Of a DNA stretch of 64,000 nt, positions 32,307-40,782 are shown piece by piece. Each line of letters starts with the position of its first letter. The first letter of the stretch is position 1. Source of the stretch: an uncultured Coriobacteriaceae bacterium (lineage in GTDB: Bacteria > Actinomycetota > Coriobacteriia > Coriobacteriales > Eggerthellaceae); the NCBI GenBank assembly GCA_902768975.1, contig CACXMZ010000006.1, positions 62,001-126,000 on the forward strand, written 5' to 3'. The notes under the pieces were generated by a model, which was not told where the DNA came from, made no database searches, and worked only from the letters and a program-made list of their open reading frames with translations. The position numbers were made by a program, and so were the translations under genes.

Positions 32307-33637
32307 GTTATATAGCCTTTTTCAGTTGTATTGAGCCACTTTGAAACAATAATCTTCTTCGACTGTATGGAAATGGCAAATTGTACTGCCATAGCCAAAA
32401 GAACGGCGTATACATCAATATAGCCTACAAGTGCAAAAGCAATAACGAGATACATAAGATTTGCTATAAGAGTAATAAATGTGTCTGCTTTTACTTTTCC
32501 TATTGCGTAAAAATAGGGATGTAGGGCCACGTAAGAAATTCCATAGGCCTGGATAATAAACAGTGCCAAGAACAGAACAATATTGACTGCGTATTCTTTG
32601 CCAAAAAACAGTTCAAGCAATGTGGGCGCTGCAAAAATGCAGAGCACGAATACTACTACCAGAAGAGCGGCAATGTAATTTCTGATTTTGAGAACCGCCT
32701 TGTAAGCATCCCTGCTTTTGTCACGGGATACCAATTCAGATATTTGTGGCATGATAGCTGCAGAAATAGGGCTTGTTAGCAATGAAAAAGCTTGCAAAAG
32801 CTGCTTATATACTTTGTAAATTGCGACCATTTCTACAGATACAGCAGAAATAATAAAGACATCTAAATACTTAACCGGAATGTCAACCGTGGTGCCTAAA
32901 TTGGACCATATAGTAAAGTTCACCATTTTTTTGTCTGAGAACTGTAGGCTTGTCTTAAATAATCTGCGAATTGAATACTTTCGTGAAATGAAAATTAGAG
33001 CAACAACCAGAAGGGAAATATGCTTGATAATGTCTGTTGCAACATATATGGTAACTATGCCAAAAAATGTGCAAGAAAAAGGCCCAAAAATATATATCGA
33101 AAGGCACAACAATTTTAGTGCCGCGTTGACAACCCCGTGTATTGCGACCCAGTCGAACTTATCAAACAATCTCAAAATTCCTATAGAGCTCCCTTCGATA
33201 TGAAAAACAATTTCGAGCGAAAAAAGAAATGCAGCAGAAATGAGCATTTCGGACCAGCTTAAGAACGACGCCACAATTGGGAGCAGAAGTAGGGCCACGG
33301 CCATCCCTAGTACTGCAGTAACGCCATCTACAAGAAAGCCAGTTTTCATGTTGGCAAGTAATCTGTTTTCGTCGTTATGGACCTTGGCATCTGTCCCAAA
33401 CTTTATAACTGCCTGCCAGGATTGGAAATTTGCTATTCCGTCAATTAGTATCATGTACTGTTGGGCGAGGACAAGTAGCCCATATGCGGATACTTCTAGG
33501 AACTGCACTGTTACAGCTAGCGAAATAAGCTCGATAACACTGGCTGCCGTAGTTCCAAAAAAGGCTATAGAAGCGTTTTTGAACAGCTTATTCCAAAAGG
33601 GTGATGAATGCAGTCTTTTCGTTATAAAGTTAGACAC
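32303..33637 (-). CDS. Wzx-like lipid-linked oligosaccharide flippase
   Basis: 444 residues with about 12-14 hydrophobic segments and the polysaccharide-synthesis (MVF/RfbX) pattern near the N-terminus (SIAFFGTTAASVIELISLAV, then SAYGLLVLAQQY). Expected to move an undecaprenyl-linked repeat unit across the membrane. GTG 33637 is preceded by AAGGG. It is divergent from the glycosyltransferase at 33780 and coupled to the GNAT-like gene. Two ABC exporters also lie in this locus, so at least two export routes are encoded. Confidence 0.85.
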   Translation of the reverse strand: MSNFITKRLHSSPFWNKLFKNASIAFFGTTAASVIELISLAVTVQFLEVSAYGLLVLAQQYMILIDGIANFQSWQAVIKFGTDAKVHNDENRLLANMKTGFLVDGVTAVLGMAVALLLLPIVASFLSWSEMLISAAFLFSLEIVFHIEGSSIGILRLFDKFDWVAIHGVVNAALKLLCLSIYIFGPFSCTFFGIVTIYVATDIIKHISLLVVALIFISRKYSIRRLFKTSLQFSDKKMVNFTIWSNLGTTVDIPVKYLDVFIISAVSVEMVAIYKVYKQLLQAFSLLTSPISAAIMPQISELVSRDKSRDAYKAVLKIRNYIAALLVVVFVLCIFAAPTLLELFFGKEYAVNIVLFLALFIIQAYGISYVALHPYFYAIGKVKADTFITLIANLMYLVIAFALVGYIDVYAVLLAMAVQFAISIQSKKIIVSKWLNTTEKGYIT

Positions 33638-33713
33638 AAATTGCCCTTGTAGTATTCGTAGTAAATATCTTTTACCATTCTATAGGTATTTCTATATAAA
33701 CTTTTGGTTTGGG

Positions 33714-33719
33714 TATAAT
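33714..33719 (+). promoter_or_regulatory. -10 hexamer of the 33780 glycosyltransferase operon
   Basis: A perfect TATAAT, 61 nt before ATG 33780. The leader carries AAAAGGAAG. No good -35. Confidence 0.45.
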
Positions 33720-33779
33720 TTCTCCAGGTTTGCCCTATTATTCTATTAGGCAAGTTTTAAAAGGAAGCAATACACCAAA

Positions 33780-34463
33780 ATGGCCGCAGATGTTCTTCTA
33801 ATTATTCCTGCTTATAACGAGGCGGACAATATCGCACGTGTTGTTGGGCATTTAGAAGCAAATTATCCCCAGTATGACTATGTTGTCGTGAATGACGGAT
33901 CAACAGACACTACTGCTGAAATATGTCGTGCAAACAAGTATCGATTCCTAGATTTGCCCACGAATTTAGGGCTCTCTGGTGCCTTTCAGACAGGAATAAA
34001 ATATGCCTATAGGCATAATTATTCTTATGCCGTTCAATTCGATGCAGATGGGCAACACCTTCCGGAATATATTGAAAGCTTAATTGAGGCATGTGCAAAT
34101 AGCGATATAGCAATCGGGTCGCGTTTTCTTACTGAAGAAAAGCCCCGCAGTATGCGCATGTTTGGCAGTACGCTCCTAGCTGCCATGATCCGCATTACAA
34201 CAGGGAAGCATTTATCGGATCCTACGTCTGGAATGCGAGCATATAGCAGGCGCGCGATACAGGAACTTGTTCAAGGTCCAAATTTGGGGCCAGAACCAGA
34301 TACAATCGCGTATCTTATGAGAAAAAAAGCTCTACGAGTTTCCGAAGTGCAGGTATCGATGGGGGAACGGCTAGCTGGCGAAAGCTATCTTAATTGGCGT
34401 AATTCATCGTTATATATGGCGCGCATGGCGCTTTCAGTATTGGTAATCCAGTTTTTTAGGTAG
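33780..34463 (+). CDS. Family 2 glycosyltransferase, dolichol-phosphate-sugar synthase type
   Basis: 227 residues, cytoplasmic face of the membrane. LLIIPAYNEADNIARVVGHL starts the nucleotide-binding fold. VVVNDGSTDTTAE and FDADGQHLPEYIE (DxD-like metal site) match polyprenyl-phosphate mannose/glucose synthases, and SDPTSGMRAYSRRAI is the acceptor-region motif of that branch. It probably loads a sugar onto polyprenyl phosphate. The next gene (DUF2304) overlaps at the stop codon, a common pairing. Confidence 0.88.
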   Translation: MAADVLLIIPAYNEADNIARVVGHLEANYPQYDYVVVNDGSTDTTAEICRANKYRFLDLPTNLGLSGAFQTGIKYAYRHNYSYAVQFDADGQHLPEYIESLIEACANSDIAIGSRFLTEEKPRSMRMFGSTLLAAMIRITTGKHLSDPTSGMRAYSRRAIQELVQGPNLGPEPDTIAYLMRKKALRVSEVQVSMGERLAGESYLNWRNSSLYMARMALSVLVIQFFR

Positions 34464-34861
34464 TGACTACTGTGACTTTTGCACTTCGAATAGTTTTAAT
34501 TTGCGCCGCAGTTTTTGTCTTTATTTTCGTCATCCTTAATGTACGGAAATCCAGAATGCGTATTGAAGATTCGTTGTTCTGGGTAGCAATGTCGCTGTTA
34601 ATCCTGTTTTTATCAATTTTCCCTCAGGTAGGAACACTGTTTTCTGAGCTTCTTGGCTTTTATGCCCCAGTCAACTTTGTGTTCCTCTTCTTTATCTTCG
34701 TGTTGTTTGCAAAATGCTTTGCAATGAGCAGGCATGCGTCACAACTTGAATCGAAAATTAAGGAACTAGCTCAACAAATTGCAATCGATAATCTTGAACA
34801 TTACGAGCGAACGCATGCCAGTCGGTCACTAGAGTCAAAAGACAGCGCAAGCACAGACTAA
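34463..34861 (+). CDS. DUF2304 membrane protein
   Basis: 132 residues. Three hydrophobic helices (IVLICAAVFVFIFVILNV, LFWVAMSLLILFLSIFPQV, FVFLFFIFVLFAKCFAM) with RKSRMRIEDSLFW between the first two, the DUF2304 signature, and a charged coiled-coil-like C-terminus. GTG 34463 overlaps the stop of the preceding polyprenyl-phosphate glycosyltransferase. This family regularly accompanies such transferases and is thought to be a partner or membrane anchor; its exact job is not established. Confidence 0.85.
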   Translation: MTTVTFALRIVLICAAVFVFIFVILNVRKSRMRIEDSLFWVAMSLLILFLSIFPQVGTLFSELLGFYAPVNFVFLFFIFVLFAKCFAMSRHASQLESKIKELAQQIAIDNLEHYERTHASRSLESKDSASTD

Positions 34862-34866
34862 ATAGT

Positions 34867-35925
34867 TTGGCCCTGAAGACCGATAGGTTCACTTTGAACA
34901 CGCAGCCAAAAGTAAGCATAGTAATTCCAGTTTATAACGCCGAGGCAAGTCTTGGCCGTACACTCAAGTCTTTAGAATCGCAAGAATATGGCAATCTGCA
35001 AATAGTGCTCATAGATGACGGGAGCACAGATTCTTCTTCTTCCATGGCTGATAGTTTCGCATCTAACTGTGCAAGCCCTGAGGTTCTAGTGCGACATATA
35101 GATAACTGCGGGGCTTATAAAGCGCGTGAGGTTGGTATCGATATTTCTGATGGCGACTACGTCGCCTTTTGCGATGCTGGTGACGTTTTGGAGAGCAGCT
35201 TTGTTACTCGCATGGTCGAAATGGCTACGGTTTCGGATGCCGATATTTGTGTCTGTGCTTTTCTAAGAACCGATGGCAATACCAACAAAGTTGAAATGAA
35301 GGATTTCGGATCAGGATGCGTTAGCGTTGACAATGAGTGCGGGTGGCTCTCATCTGTTAATACATCTTTATGGAATAAACTATTTAAGAGGCAGTTGCTA
35401 GAGAAGCGTATTTTGCTTAATAAAACTCCGCGTATTGGCGAAGATGCAATGCTGCTTTTTTCAATTTATCCATCTGCGAAAAAAATAGCTTTTACAGATC
35501 AGGTTCTATACACGTATTTCGTTGAAGACGGTTCTGCAATGAGCACCTTAAGTACTGCGGAATTATCGGATATTGTTGAATGCTGGGTTCAGGTGCGCAA
35601 TAAGACTGTTAGCTCTCAAACTGGCTTTGAGCGAATTATCGACCTTGCGGCTATGGTTCATTTGGGCGTTTCGGCCCAATTGGTCATCGCGAGGACGCCA
35701 AATGAAAATCCTAAAAAAGTTGAAGCGACTATTAGCCGTGAGCTCTCTTCTTCATTTCCCCTATATCGCAATAGTGTATTTGTGACAAATGAGTATGTTA
35801 AAAAGTTTCCTCAGATGAAAAAGATTGCAGCTATGCATTTCTGCGTTACGCATAATCTGATGGCCTTGATGGCCCGCATATATAGATTTGCTTCAGAGCG
35901 TCTTAATATAAAACTAGGCTGGTAG
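34867..35925 (+). CDS. Family 2 glycosyltransferase
   Basis: 352 residues. GT-A fold start VSIVIPVYNAEASLGRTLKS, VLIDDGSTDSSSSM, and a modified metal site FCDAGDVLESSFV where many relatives have DADD. No membrane helix. The start is uncertain: TTG 34867 lacks a ribosome-binding site, and TTG 34894 (after GATAGG) would still retain the whole domain. It is third in the operon with the polyprenyl-phosphate glycosyltransferase and DUF2304. It adds a sugar to the polymer repeat; donor and acceptor unknown. Confidence 0.85.
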   Translation: MALKTDRFTLNTQPKVSIVIPVYNAEASLGRTLKSLESQEYGNLQIVLIDDGSTDSSSSMADSFASNCASPEVLVRHIDNCGAYKAREVGIDISDGDYVAFCDAGDVLESSFVTRMVEMATVSDADICVCAFLRTDGNTNKVEMKDFGSGCVSVDNECGWLSSVNTSLWNKLFKRQLLEKRILLNKTPRIGEDAMLLFSIYPSAKKIAFTDQVLYTYFVEDGSAMSTLSTAELSDIVECWVQVRNKTVSSQTGFERIIDLAAMVHLGVSAQLVIARTPNENPKKVEATISRELSSSFPLYRNSVFVTNEYVKKFPQMKKIAAMHFCVTHNLMALMARIYRFASERLNIKLGW

Positions 35926-35933
35926 GAAACCCT

Positions 35934-36752
35934 TTACAGCTTAATTTCAAGAGGCATATGGTTTACTCGCTGGTCTTCAGGGGGAAGCTTTTTCCAGTCG
36001 CCAAATTGAATTTCTAATACCTTTTCTGCGTTTTTTGGCACCATAATTTCTGTGTTTTCGAAAGGGTGCGCCCTTACGGGAAAAACGTCATTGTATGGCC
36101 ACTCGTTTGCTTCTTCCCCGCGGGATGAAATGAGCTCACTAACTTCACTGTTGTACTTTTGTATATGTTGATCATATTTATCAAAAAGCCATCTTTTACT
36201 AACAGGCATTAAAAGGATGTGCGAGACGCAGCGATATATTGTGCCTAGTATTTTTATTATTGGCTTACAGTTTGCTGTTATTACAGCAACATTCTTTGAT
36301 ATATATAATTCTTTCCAGAATCGGGCGCCCCGCCGGTACTTTCTTAGCTCTTTTTCGTCGGTGGTGACGTAGTCAAATGGCATTATGTCAATAAAAACGC
36401 CATGATTCATTTTGGTATGCTTTCTTCCAGGCTCGACAAATAACGTACCTTTTCTTCTAACCTTTATAAAGTAGACCGCCGCATTTGGATCAGTGCTGAA
36501 ATGTTGGACAACAAGGCTCTCTGGAAGTTTCGATGGTGCTATTTCGAGGAATTTGTTATAGTCGTCGCGCATCATGGCAATGTCGATGTCGTCATCCCAG
36601 GGAATAAAGCCGTTGTGTCTTAGAGCCCCCAGATTTGTCCCCCCAATGGCAAAATACGTTAAACCATTTTCTTCGCAGACTTTCTTAACATCTTCCAAAA
36701 TGGAGAGCTCGGCTTCTTGAACTTTGCGCAGTAGTTCCGAATTGTATTCCAT
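35934..36752 (-). CDS. LicD-family phosphotransferase
   Basis: 272 residues. The core motif GGTNLGALRHNGFIPWDDDI at about 38-57 is the LicD nucleotidyltransferase-fold signature, with metal-binding Asp residues in WDDDIDIAM. Relatives transfer phosphocholine or other phospho-substituents from a CDP-linked donor onto teichoic acid or glycan. No choline-uptake or licABC genes are in view, so the donor is open; a CDP-glycerol supply is implied by tagD downstream. It lies 30 nt after a family 2 glycosyltransferase in the same direction. Confidence 0.9.
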   Translation of the reverse strand: MEYNSELLRKVQEAELSILEDVKKVCEENGLTYFAIGGTNLGALRHNGFIPWDDDIDIAMMRDDYNKFLEIAPSKLPESLVVQHFSTDPNAAVYFIKVRRKGTLFVEPGRKHTKMNHGVFIDIMPFDYVTTDEKELRKYRRGARFWKELYISKNVAVITANCKPIIKILGTIYRCVSHILLMPVSKRWLFDKYDQHIQKYNSEVSELISSRGEEANEWPYNDVFPVRAHPFENTEIMVPKNAEKVLEIQFGDWKKLPPEDQRVNHMPLEIKL

Positions 36753-36782
36753 GCTTTTCCTTAATAACCAGCTGTCGAAAGA

Positions 36783-37736
36783 TTATTTGCGTTCAAAGTG
36801 GCTGACTACGAGCCAGATATAGTAGTAGAGTCTGTCAAAATAAATCTTTAAAAAGAGCTTCGCTTTGAACAAAAGGGGTACCTCTTTATTCTTAAATACG
36901 GAAGCCTGATTTTCCTTAAGAAGCTTAGCGTAGTATTTATATGTTGCTTTGTCGCTCCCTCCCTGAAGCATTATGTTTAGCAATCTATACAGTACACGTG
37001 CCTGAACATATTCGGCCTCTTGCATTAATTTGGGTCTGTGCTCTTTAATATGCTCGTAGAATCTGTTGCCAACAGTTAGATATGAGAGATGCTTCTCATT
37101 AAAAGACGCGAGGCTAACCGAAGTCGAGGACTGTCGATAGTTGTACGTCTTTATTGTTCCAAAAGCAACAGTCTTAGCTTTTAGGAAGGTCTTCCAAATA
37201 AAACTAAAGTCTTCCCCATAATGTTCGTCAGGCATGAAAGTTACATTTTCTACCAGTGTGCTCCTAAATAATTTATTGACCAAATACCACATATAGTCGT
37301 CGTGGCCTTTATAAATAACTTTTTTGAGAGCATCTTCGCCACTCAGGACTTCTTCGCATTGCTTTGGTAAATCCCGTTTTATGGGCGAACAGGCAATATC
37401 ATGTTTACTATCTAGTAGTTGAACCATATTGCTGATGTGGTCAGGATCAATGGTGTCATCACTGCCCGAAAAGGTAATATACGCTCCCTTTACTGCCGTT
37501 AATCCAGTATTCAGTGCTCCGCTTACACCTTTGTTGTGCTGATGGATAATATGAATACGGCTATCGTTTTTCGCGTAGTAATCGCAGATTTCAGGGCACC
37601 TATCGGTACTCCCATCATCTACAAGGATAATATCTAGATTCCGATACTCCTGTTGTGTAATGGAGTCTAGGCATTCAGCTAGATACTCTTCCGTGTTGTA
37701 TACAGGTACTATTATGGATACGAGGGGGCTGTCCAT
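36783..37736 (-). CDS. Family 2 glycosyltransferase
   Basis: 317 residues. VSIIVPVYNTEEYLAECLDS, IILVDDGSTDRCPEICD and a metal-site region TFSGSDDTIDPDHI (SDD in place of the common DADD). A long C-terminal helical part (about 200-317) is typical of capsule glycosyltransferases. AGAGG lies 5 nt before the ATG. First gene of a two-gene minus-strand unit with licD. Confidence 0.88.
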   Translation of the reverse strand: MDSPLVSIIVPVYNTEEYLAECLDSITQQEYRNLDIILVDDGSTDRCPEICDYYAKNDSRIHIIHQHNKGVSGALNTGLTAVKGAYITFSGSDDTIDPDHISNMVQLLDSKHDIACSPIKRDLPKQCEEVLSGEDALKKVIYKGHDDYMWYLVNKLFRSTLVENVTFMPDEHYGEDFSFIWKTFLKAKTVAFGTIKTYNYRQSSTSVSLASFNEKHLSYLTVGNRFYEHIKEHRPKLMQEAEYVQARVLYRLLNIMLQGGSDKATYKYYAKLLKENQASVFKNKEVPLLFKAKLFLKIYFDRLYYYIWLVVSHFERK

Positions 37737-37897
37737 TTTTCCTCTTTAGGTTTGTCTTGAACAGAAATACTATAGGTCAAAAAAAGTATGAGCCATTAAT
37801 CTTCAAACATTTATCGTACTGAAATTCTAATAAATCAAAAGCTTTCTTAATCCACGCGGCCTGCTGGCACCCGTCGAATTGCGTCACGAAGAACGGC

Positions 37898-37903
37898 TAT
37901 AAT
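37898..37903 (+). promoter_or_regulatory. -10 hexamer upstream of the GT2-GT4 fusion gene
   Basis: TATAAT 33 nt before ATG 37936, followed by a leader with GGGAGAA. The 200-bp divergent gap holds nothing else recognisable. Confidence 0.45.
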
Positions 37904-37935
37904 ATTTACAATTATCAAGTCGTTTTGGGAGAATT

Positions 37936-40194
37936 ATGCCACTGGTATCAATTGTCATTCCTGTTTACAACGGAGAGCAGGTTATTACTCGTTCTGTGGC
38001 TTGCTGTTTGAACCAGACAGCCCATGACGTAGAAGTGATTGTTGTCGATGACGGCTCAATTGATTCCACGGCAAACCTTGTGGCGCAAATAGCACAGCAG
38101 GACCCCCGTGTTGTGCTGTATCAGCATCTTGCAAATAAAGGCAGGCTTGAAGCCCGTCGCACCGGCATAAATGCGGCAACTGCTCCCTTTATTATGTTCC
38201 TCGATGCAGACGACGAACTTCTTCCAGATGCCATCGAACAGGCTTTTATGGCGCATAATGGCCAATACGATATTGTCCAACTCGGCTTCGACGTTCGCTA
38301 TAACACGTATGTTCCAGAAGAAAAAAGGCAGGCAGATAACAAGCTCCTTCAGCCTCCTACTACCGTGAAAACAGGTGACGACGTTACCCACCTTTTCTTT
38401 AGAGATAGAAAAACATCATGGAGCCTCTGCGCAAAACTCATGCGTACAGAGCACCTTAAGGCTGCAATTGCGCAGGTTCCCGAACAGCCCATGCAACGTG
38501 CTGAAGACGCATGCATCTTTTTTATTGTGTCTTGTATGGCCAGGTCGTATAGGGGGGTGCCTTTCTACAAGGGCTATGTTTACAACATTGACGAAGGCGG
38601 GTCTGCGGCAAATAGTAGCCATTCTTCTGTCGAAGACTTTGAATACAACTGCCACAGCATTGAAGCTATGGAATGTGTGCGCAATTACTTACTGCGAGAA
38701 GGGCGCTTTGAAGCTTTGCGTGCGGACTACGAAGTCATGCGTTCTTGCCATAGTCGGGCATCTGCCGAAAAGCTCTTGCTTACCATGAACAAGAACGATA
38801 TGCCCCAAGCTCTGGAACGCTTTACTGCCATATGGCCAGCACAAGAAGCTATATCGTCGATAGCTGCAGTTGGCTGGGACAATGCGGGCGATACCATTTG
38901 TGCTCTTGCGTCTTCTGCGGCTCTTAAAGTCGCGCCGCACGATATTAAGACGGTTGGCATTTACCACTACAGCATGCAGGTAGGTGGTGCAGAACGCGTT
39001 GCCGGGTGGCAGGCGAACTTGTTGCATTCAATGGGTTATAAGGTGGTTTTCTTTGCAGACGAGCCACGTGAGCAGTGTGTATTTGATTTGCCGGAAAGCA
39101 TTCCATGGGTTCAACTCCCGCCATCCTTTGAAACCAAGGCAGATACCTATTCTCAAAGGGCGGACCTTATTGCAGGTGCTGTACATGATTACGGGATAGA
39201 TGCGTTTGTACACCATCAGTGGTGGAACCCGCTGCTTCCATGGGACATCATGCTTATAAAAGCTCTGGGTATACCTTTTGTGCTTTACAACCATGCGCCT
39301 TATAAGATTTTCTTTGCGCAACCGCACCCATGGGAGCTTGAAAACGTGCGTGCGGTACGTTTTGTGGACGGCATGGTGGTGCTTTCTGAAGAAGACAAGA
39401 ATTTCTGGAGCAAGTTTACGCCGCGCGTGTGGCAAACACCTAATCCTTCTACACTTAATCCAGCTACGGCCCCTCAAAGTAATTTACGGTCGCATGAAAT
39501 AGTGTGGGTAGGGCGCCTTGCCTCTTACGACAAGCAGCCTATGGAAGCAGTAAAGATCTTTGCCGAAGTCGCCGCGCGGGACCCACAAGCAAAACTTACT
39601 TTCGTGGGTACGGCGACATCGCAGTTCGAATTTATGCAGCTTAAGGCGTTTATAAAGGCTAATGGGCTTGAAAACCGCATAGAACTTGCTGGGCAACAAA
39701 AGAACGTATTGCCCTTCTATGAGCGGGCTGGGCTTATGCTTGTTACATCCAATTCGGAAAGCTGGGGCTTGGCACTGGCAGAAGGCATGGCTTGTGGCCT
39801 GCCAGTGGTCATGTATGAAATACCTCATCTTGCGCTTGCCAAGAATAACGAAGGCATTGTGAGTGTTCCGCAGGGGGACTATCACGCAGCTGCCGAAGCT
39901 ATTCTGGGCCTGCTCGAAAATAGCGAAGAGCGCATATTGCGGGGAAAGCATGCTCACAATTATATTTCTGCTGTTGCAAATTTTGATTTTCAGGCTTTTT
40001 GGCAAACCATTATCTCTGAATTAGCCAAGGGAAGTCCTGAACGTACAGGCTTTGAAGAAGCGGATGATGAATGGGATACGGTCCTGGCAGGCTTCCAAAC
40101 ATCCATGGCCAAGGCAATAGATTTGCGTGTTCTTTCTTATGGCAAGCGAAAGGTCTTTAAATATGCTCGAAAGGCAAAACAGTTTCTTCAGTAA
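37936..40194 (+). CDS. Two-domain glycosyltransferase (GT2 fused to GT4)
   Basis: 752 residues. The N-terminal family 2 domain has VSIVIPVYNGEQVITRSVAC, VIVVDDGSIDSTANLV and FLDADDELLPDAIE. The second half is a GT-B fold: GIYHYSMQVGGAERVAGWQA near residue 340, IVWVGRLASYDKQPMEAVKI at about 522, and the family 4 E-x7-E motif in ESWGLALAEGMACGLPVVMYE. Two catalytic domains in one chain suggest consecutive sugar additions. The start follows GGGAGAAT. It stands alone between a divergent promoter region and tRNA-Glu. Confidence 0.9.
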   Translation: MPLVSIVIPVYNGEQVITRSVACCLNQTAHDVEVIVVDDGSIDSTANLVAQIAQQDPRVVLYQHLANKGRLEARRTGINAATAPFIMFLDADDELLPDAIEQAFMAHNGQYDIVQLGFDVRYNTYVPEEKRQADNKLLQPPTTVKTGDDVTHLFFRDRKTSWSLCAKLMRTEHLKAAIAQVPEQPMQRAEDACIFFIVSCMARSYRGVPFYKGYVYNIDEGGSAANSSHSSVEDFEYNCHSIEAMECVRNYLLREGRFEALRADYEVMRSCHSRASAEKLLLTMNKNDMPQALERFTAIWPAQEAISSIAAVGWDNAGDTICALASSAALKVAPHDIKTVGIYHYSMQVGGAERVAGWQANLLHSMGYKVVFFADEPREQCVFDLPESIPWVQLPPSFETKADTYSQRADLIAGAVHDYGIDAFVHHQWWNPLLPWDIMLIKALGIPFVLYNHAPYKIFFAQPHPWELENVRAVRFVDGMVVLSEEDKNFWSKFTPRVWQTPNPSTLNPATAPQSNLRSHEIVWVGRLASYDKQPMEAVKIFAEVAARDPQAKLTFVGTATSQFEFMQLKAFIKANGLENRIELAGQQKNVLPFYERAGLMLVTSNSESWGLALAEGMACGLPVVMYEIPHLALAKNNEGIVSVPQGDYHAAAEAILGLLENSEERILRGKHAHNYISAVANFDFQAFWQTIISELAKGSPERTGFEEADDEWDTVLAGFQTSMAKAIDLRVLSYGKRKVFKYARKAKQFLQ

Positions 40195-40201
40195 TTTTTA
40201 T

Positions 40202-40229
40202 TTGCACTCGGGGCGCTTTTTGCTACAAT
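40202..40229 (+). promoter_or_regulatory. Promoter of tRNA-Glu
   Basis: TTGCAC (40202-40207), a 16-nt spacer and TACAAT (40224-40229), 31 nt before the mature tRNA. A TTGACA at 40252-40257 is too close to the tRNA to act as -35. Confidence 0.6.
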
Positions 40230-40260
40230 AGGCAAGCTGTTTTGAGCAACCTTGACATAT

Positions 40261-40335
40261 GTCCCCATAGTCTAGAGGTTAGGACGCGGCCCTTTCAAGG
40301 CTGAGACACGAGTTCGATTCTCGTTGGGGGCACCA
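40261..40335 (+). tRNA. tRNA-Glu (anticodon TTC)
   Basis: 75-nt cloverleaf with CCA encoded. Acceptor GTCCCCA/TGGGGGC (one G-T), anticodon stem CGGCC/GGCTG with loop CTTTCAA (TTC), and T arm ACGAG-TTCGATT-CTCGT. A terminator follows. Confidence 0.97.
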
Positions 40336-40345
40336 CCGACTATCG

Positions 40346-40368
40346 CGCCGCTTATATGCGGCGTTTTT
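40346..40368 (+). terminator. Terminator of tRNA-Glu
   Basis: CGCCGC/GCGGCG stem with a 6-nt loop followed by five T residues, 10 nt after the tRNA. Confidence 0.9.
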
Positions 40369-40377
40369 AATATGGCG

Positions 40378-40383
40378 TAAGAT
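40378..40383 (+). promoter_or_regulatory. -10 hexamer for a leaderless gtrA transcript
   Basis: TAAGAT ends 6 nt before ATG 40390. There is no Shine-Dalgarno between them. Confidence 0.45.
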
Positions 40384-40389
40384 ATACCT

Positions 40390-40782
40390 ATGCAAAACCT
40401 TATAAAACAAATCATGAAGTTTGGCGTGGTGGGCACCCTCGCCTTTCTTATCGACTTTGGCACCATGACCTTCCTTACGGAAGTCTTCGGTGTGCCCTAT
40501 TTGGCGTCAACCACCATTGGCTTTACTGTTTCGGTTATCTTCAACTACCTGGCGTCCATGCGCTTTGTGTTTGCTCATAAAGAAGACATGAGCCGCAGGC
40601 GTGAATTCATCATCTTTATTGTGCTTTCCGTCATTGGTCTGGGTTTGAACGACCTACTTATGTTTTTAGGCGTGGACCTGGTAGGCATCGACTACCGCAT
40701 TACCAAAATAATTGCAACAGCCGTTGTGATGGTTTACAACTTCGTTTCACGTAAACTATTGCTTGATGCAGGGCAGGAATGA
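40390..40782 (+). CDS. GtrA-family membrane protein
   Basis: 130 residues, four hydrophobic helices. FGVVGTLAFLIDFGTMTFLT at the start and NYLASMRFVF near residue 60 are GtrA hallmarks. Members are thought to flip or present polyprenyl-phosphate-linked sugars for side-chain addition. The stop overlaps the next glycosyltransferase start by 4 nt (ATGA), so both work together. The ATG is 6 nt after a -10-like TAAGAT. Confidence 0.9.
   Translation: MQNLIKQIMKFGVVGTLAFLIDFGTMTFLTEVFGVPYLASTTIGFTVSVIFNYLASMRFVFAHKEDMSRRREFIIFIVLSVIGLGLNDLLMFLGVDLVGIDYRITKIIATAVVMVYNFVSRKLLLDAGQE

Noticed and set aside
35934-36752. licD as evidence for phosphocholine decoration
   Set aside because: No choline kinase, cytidylyltransferase or transporter in the window; the donor is left open.
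40252-40257. TTGACA just before tRNA-Glu as a promoter -35
   Set aside because: Only 3 nt from the tRNA 5' end with no room for a -10; the TTGCAC/TACAAT pair upstream fits.
40261-40335. tRNA-Glu as an attachment site of an integrated island
   Set aside because: No integrase, no repeated tRNA 3' end nearby, and polymer genes lie on both sides.
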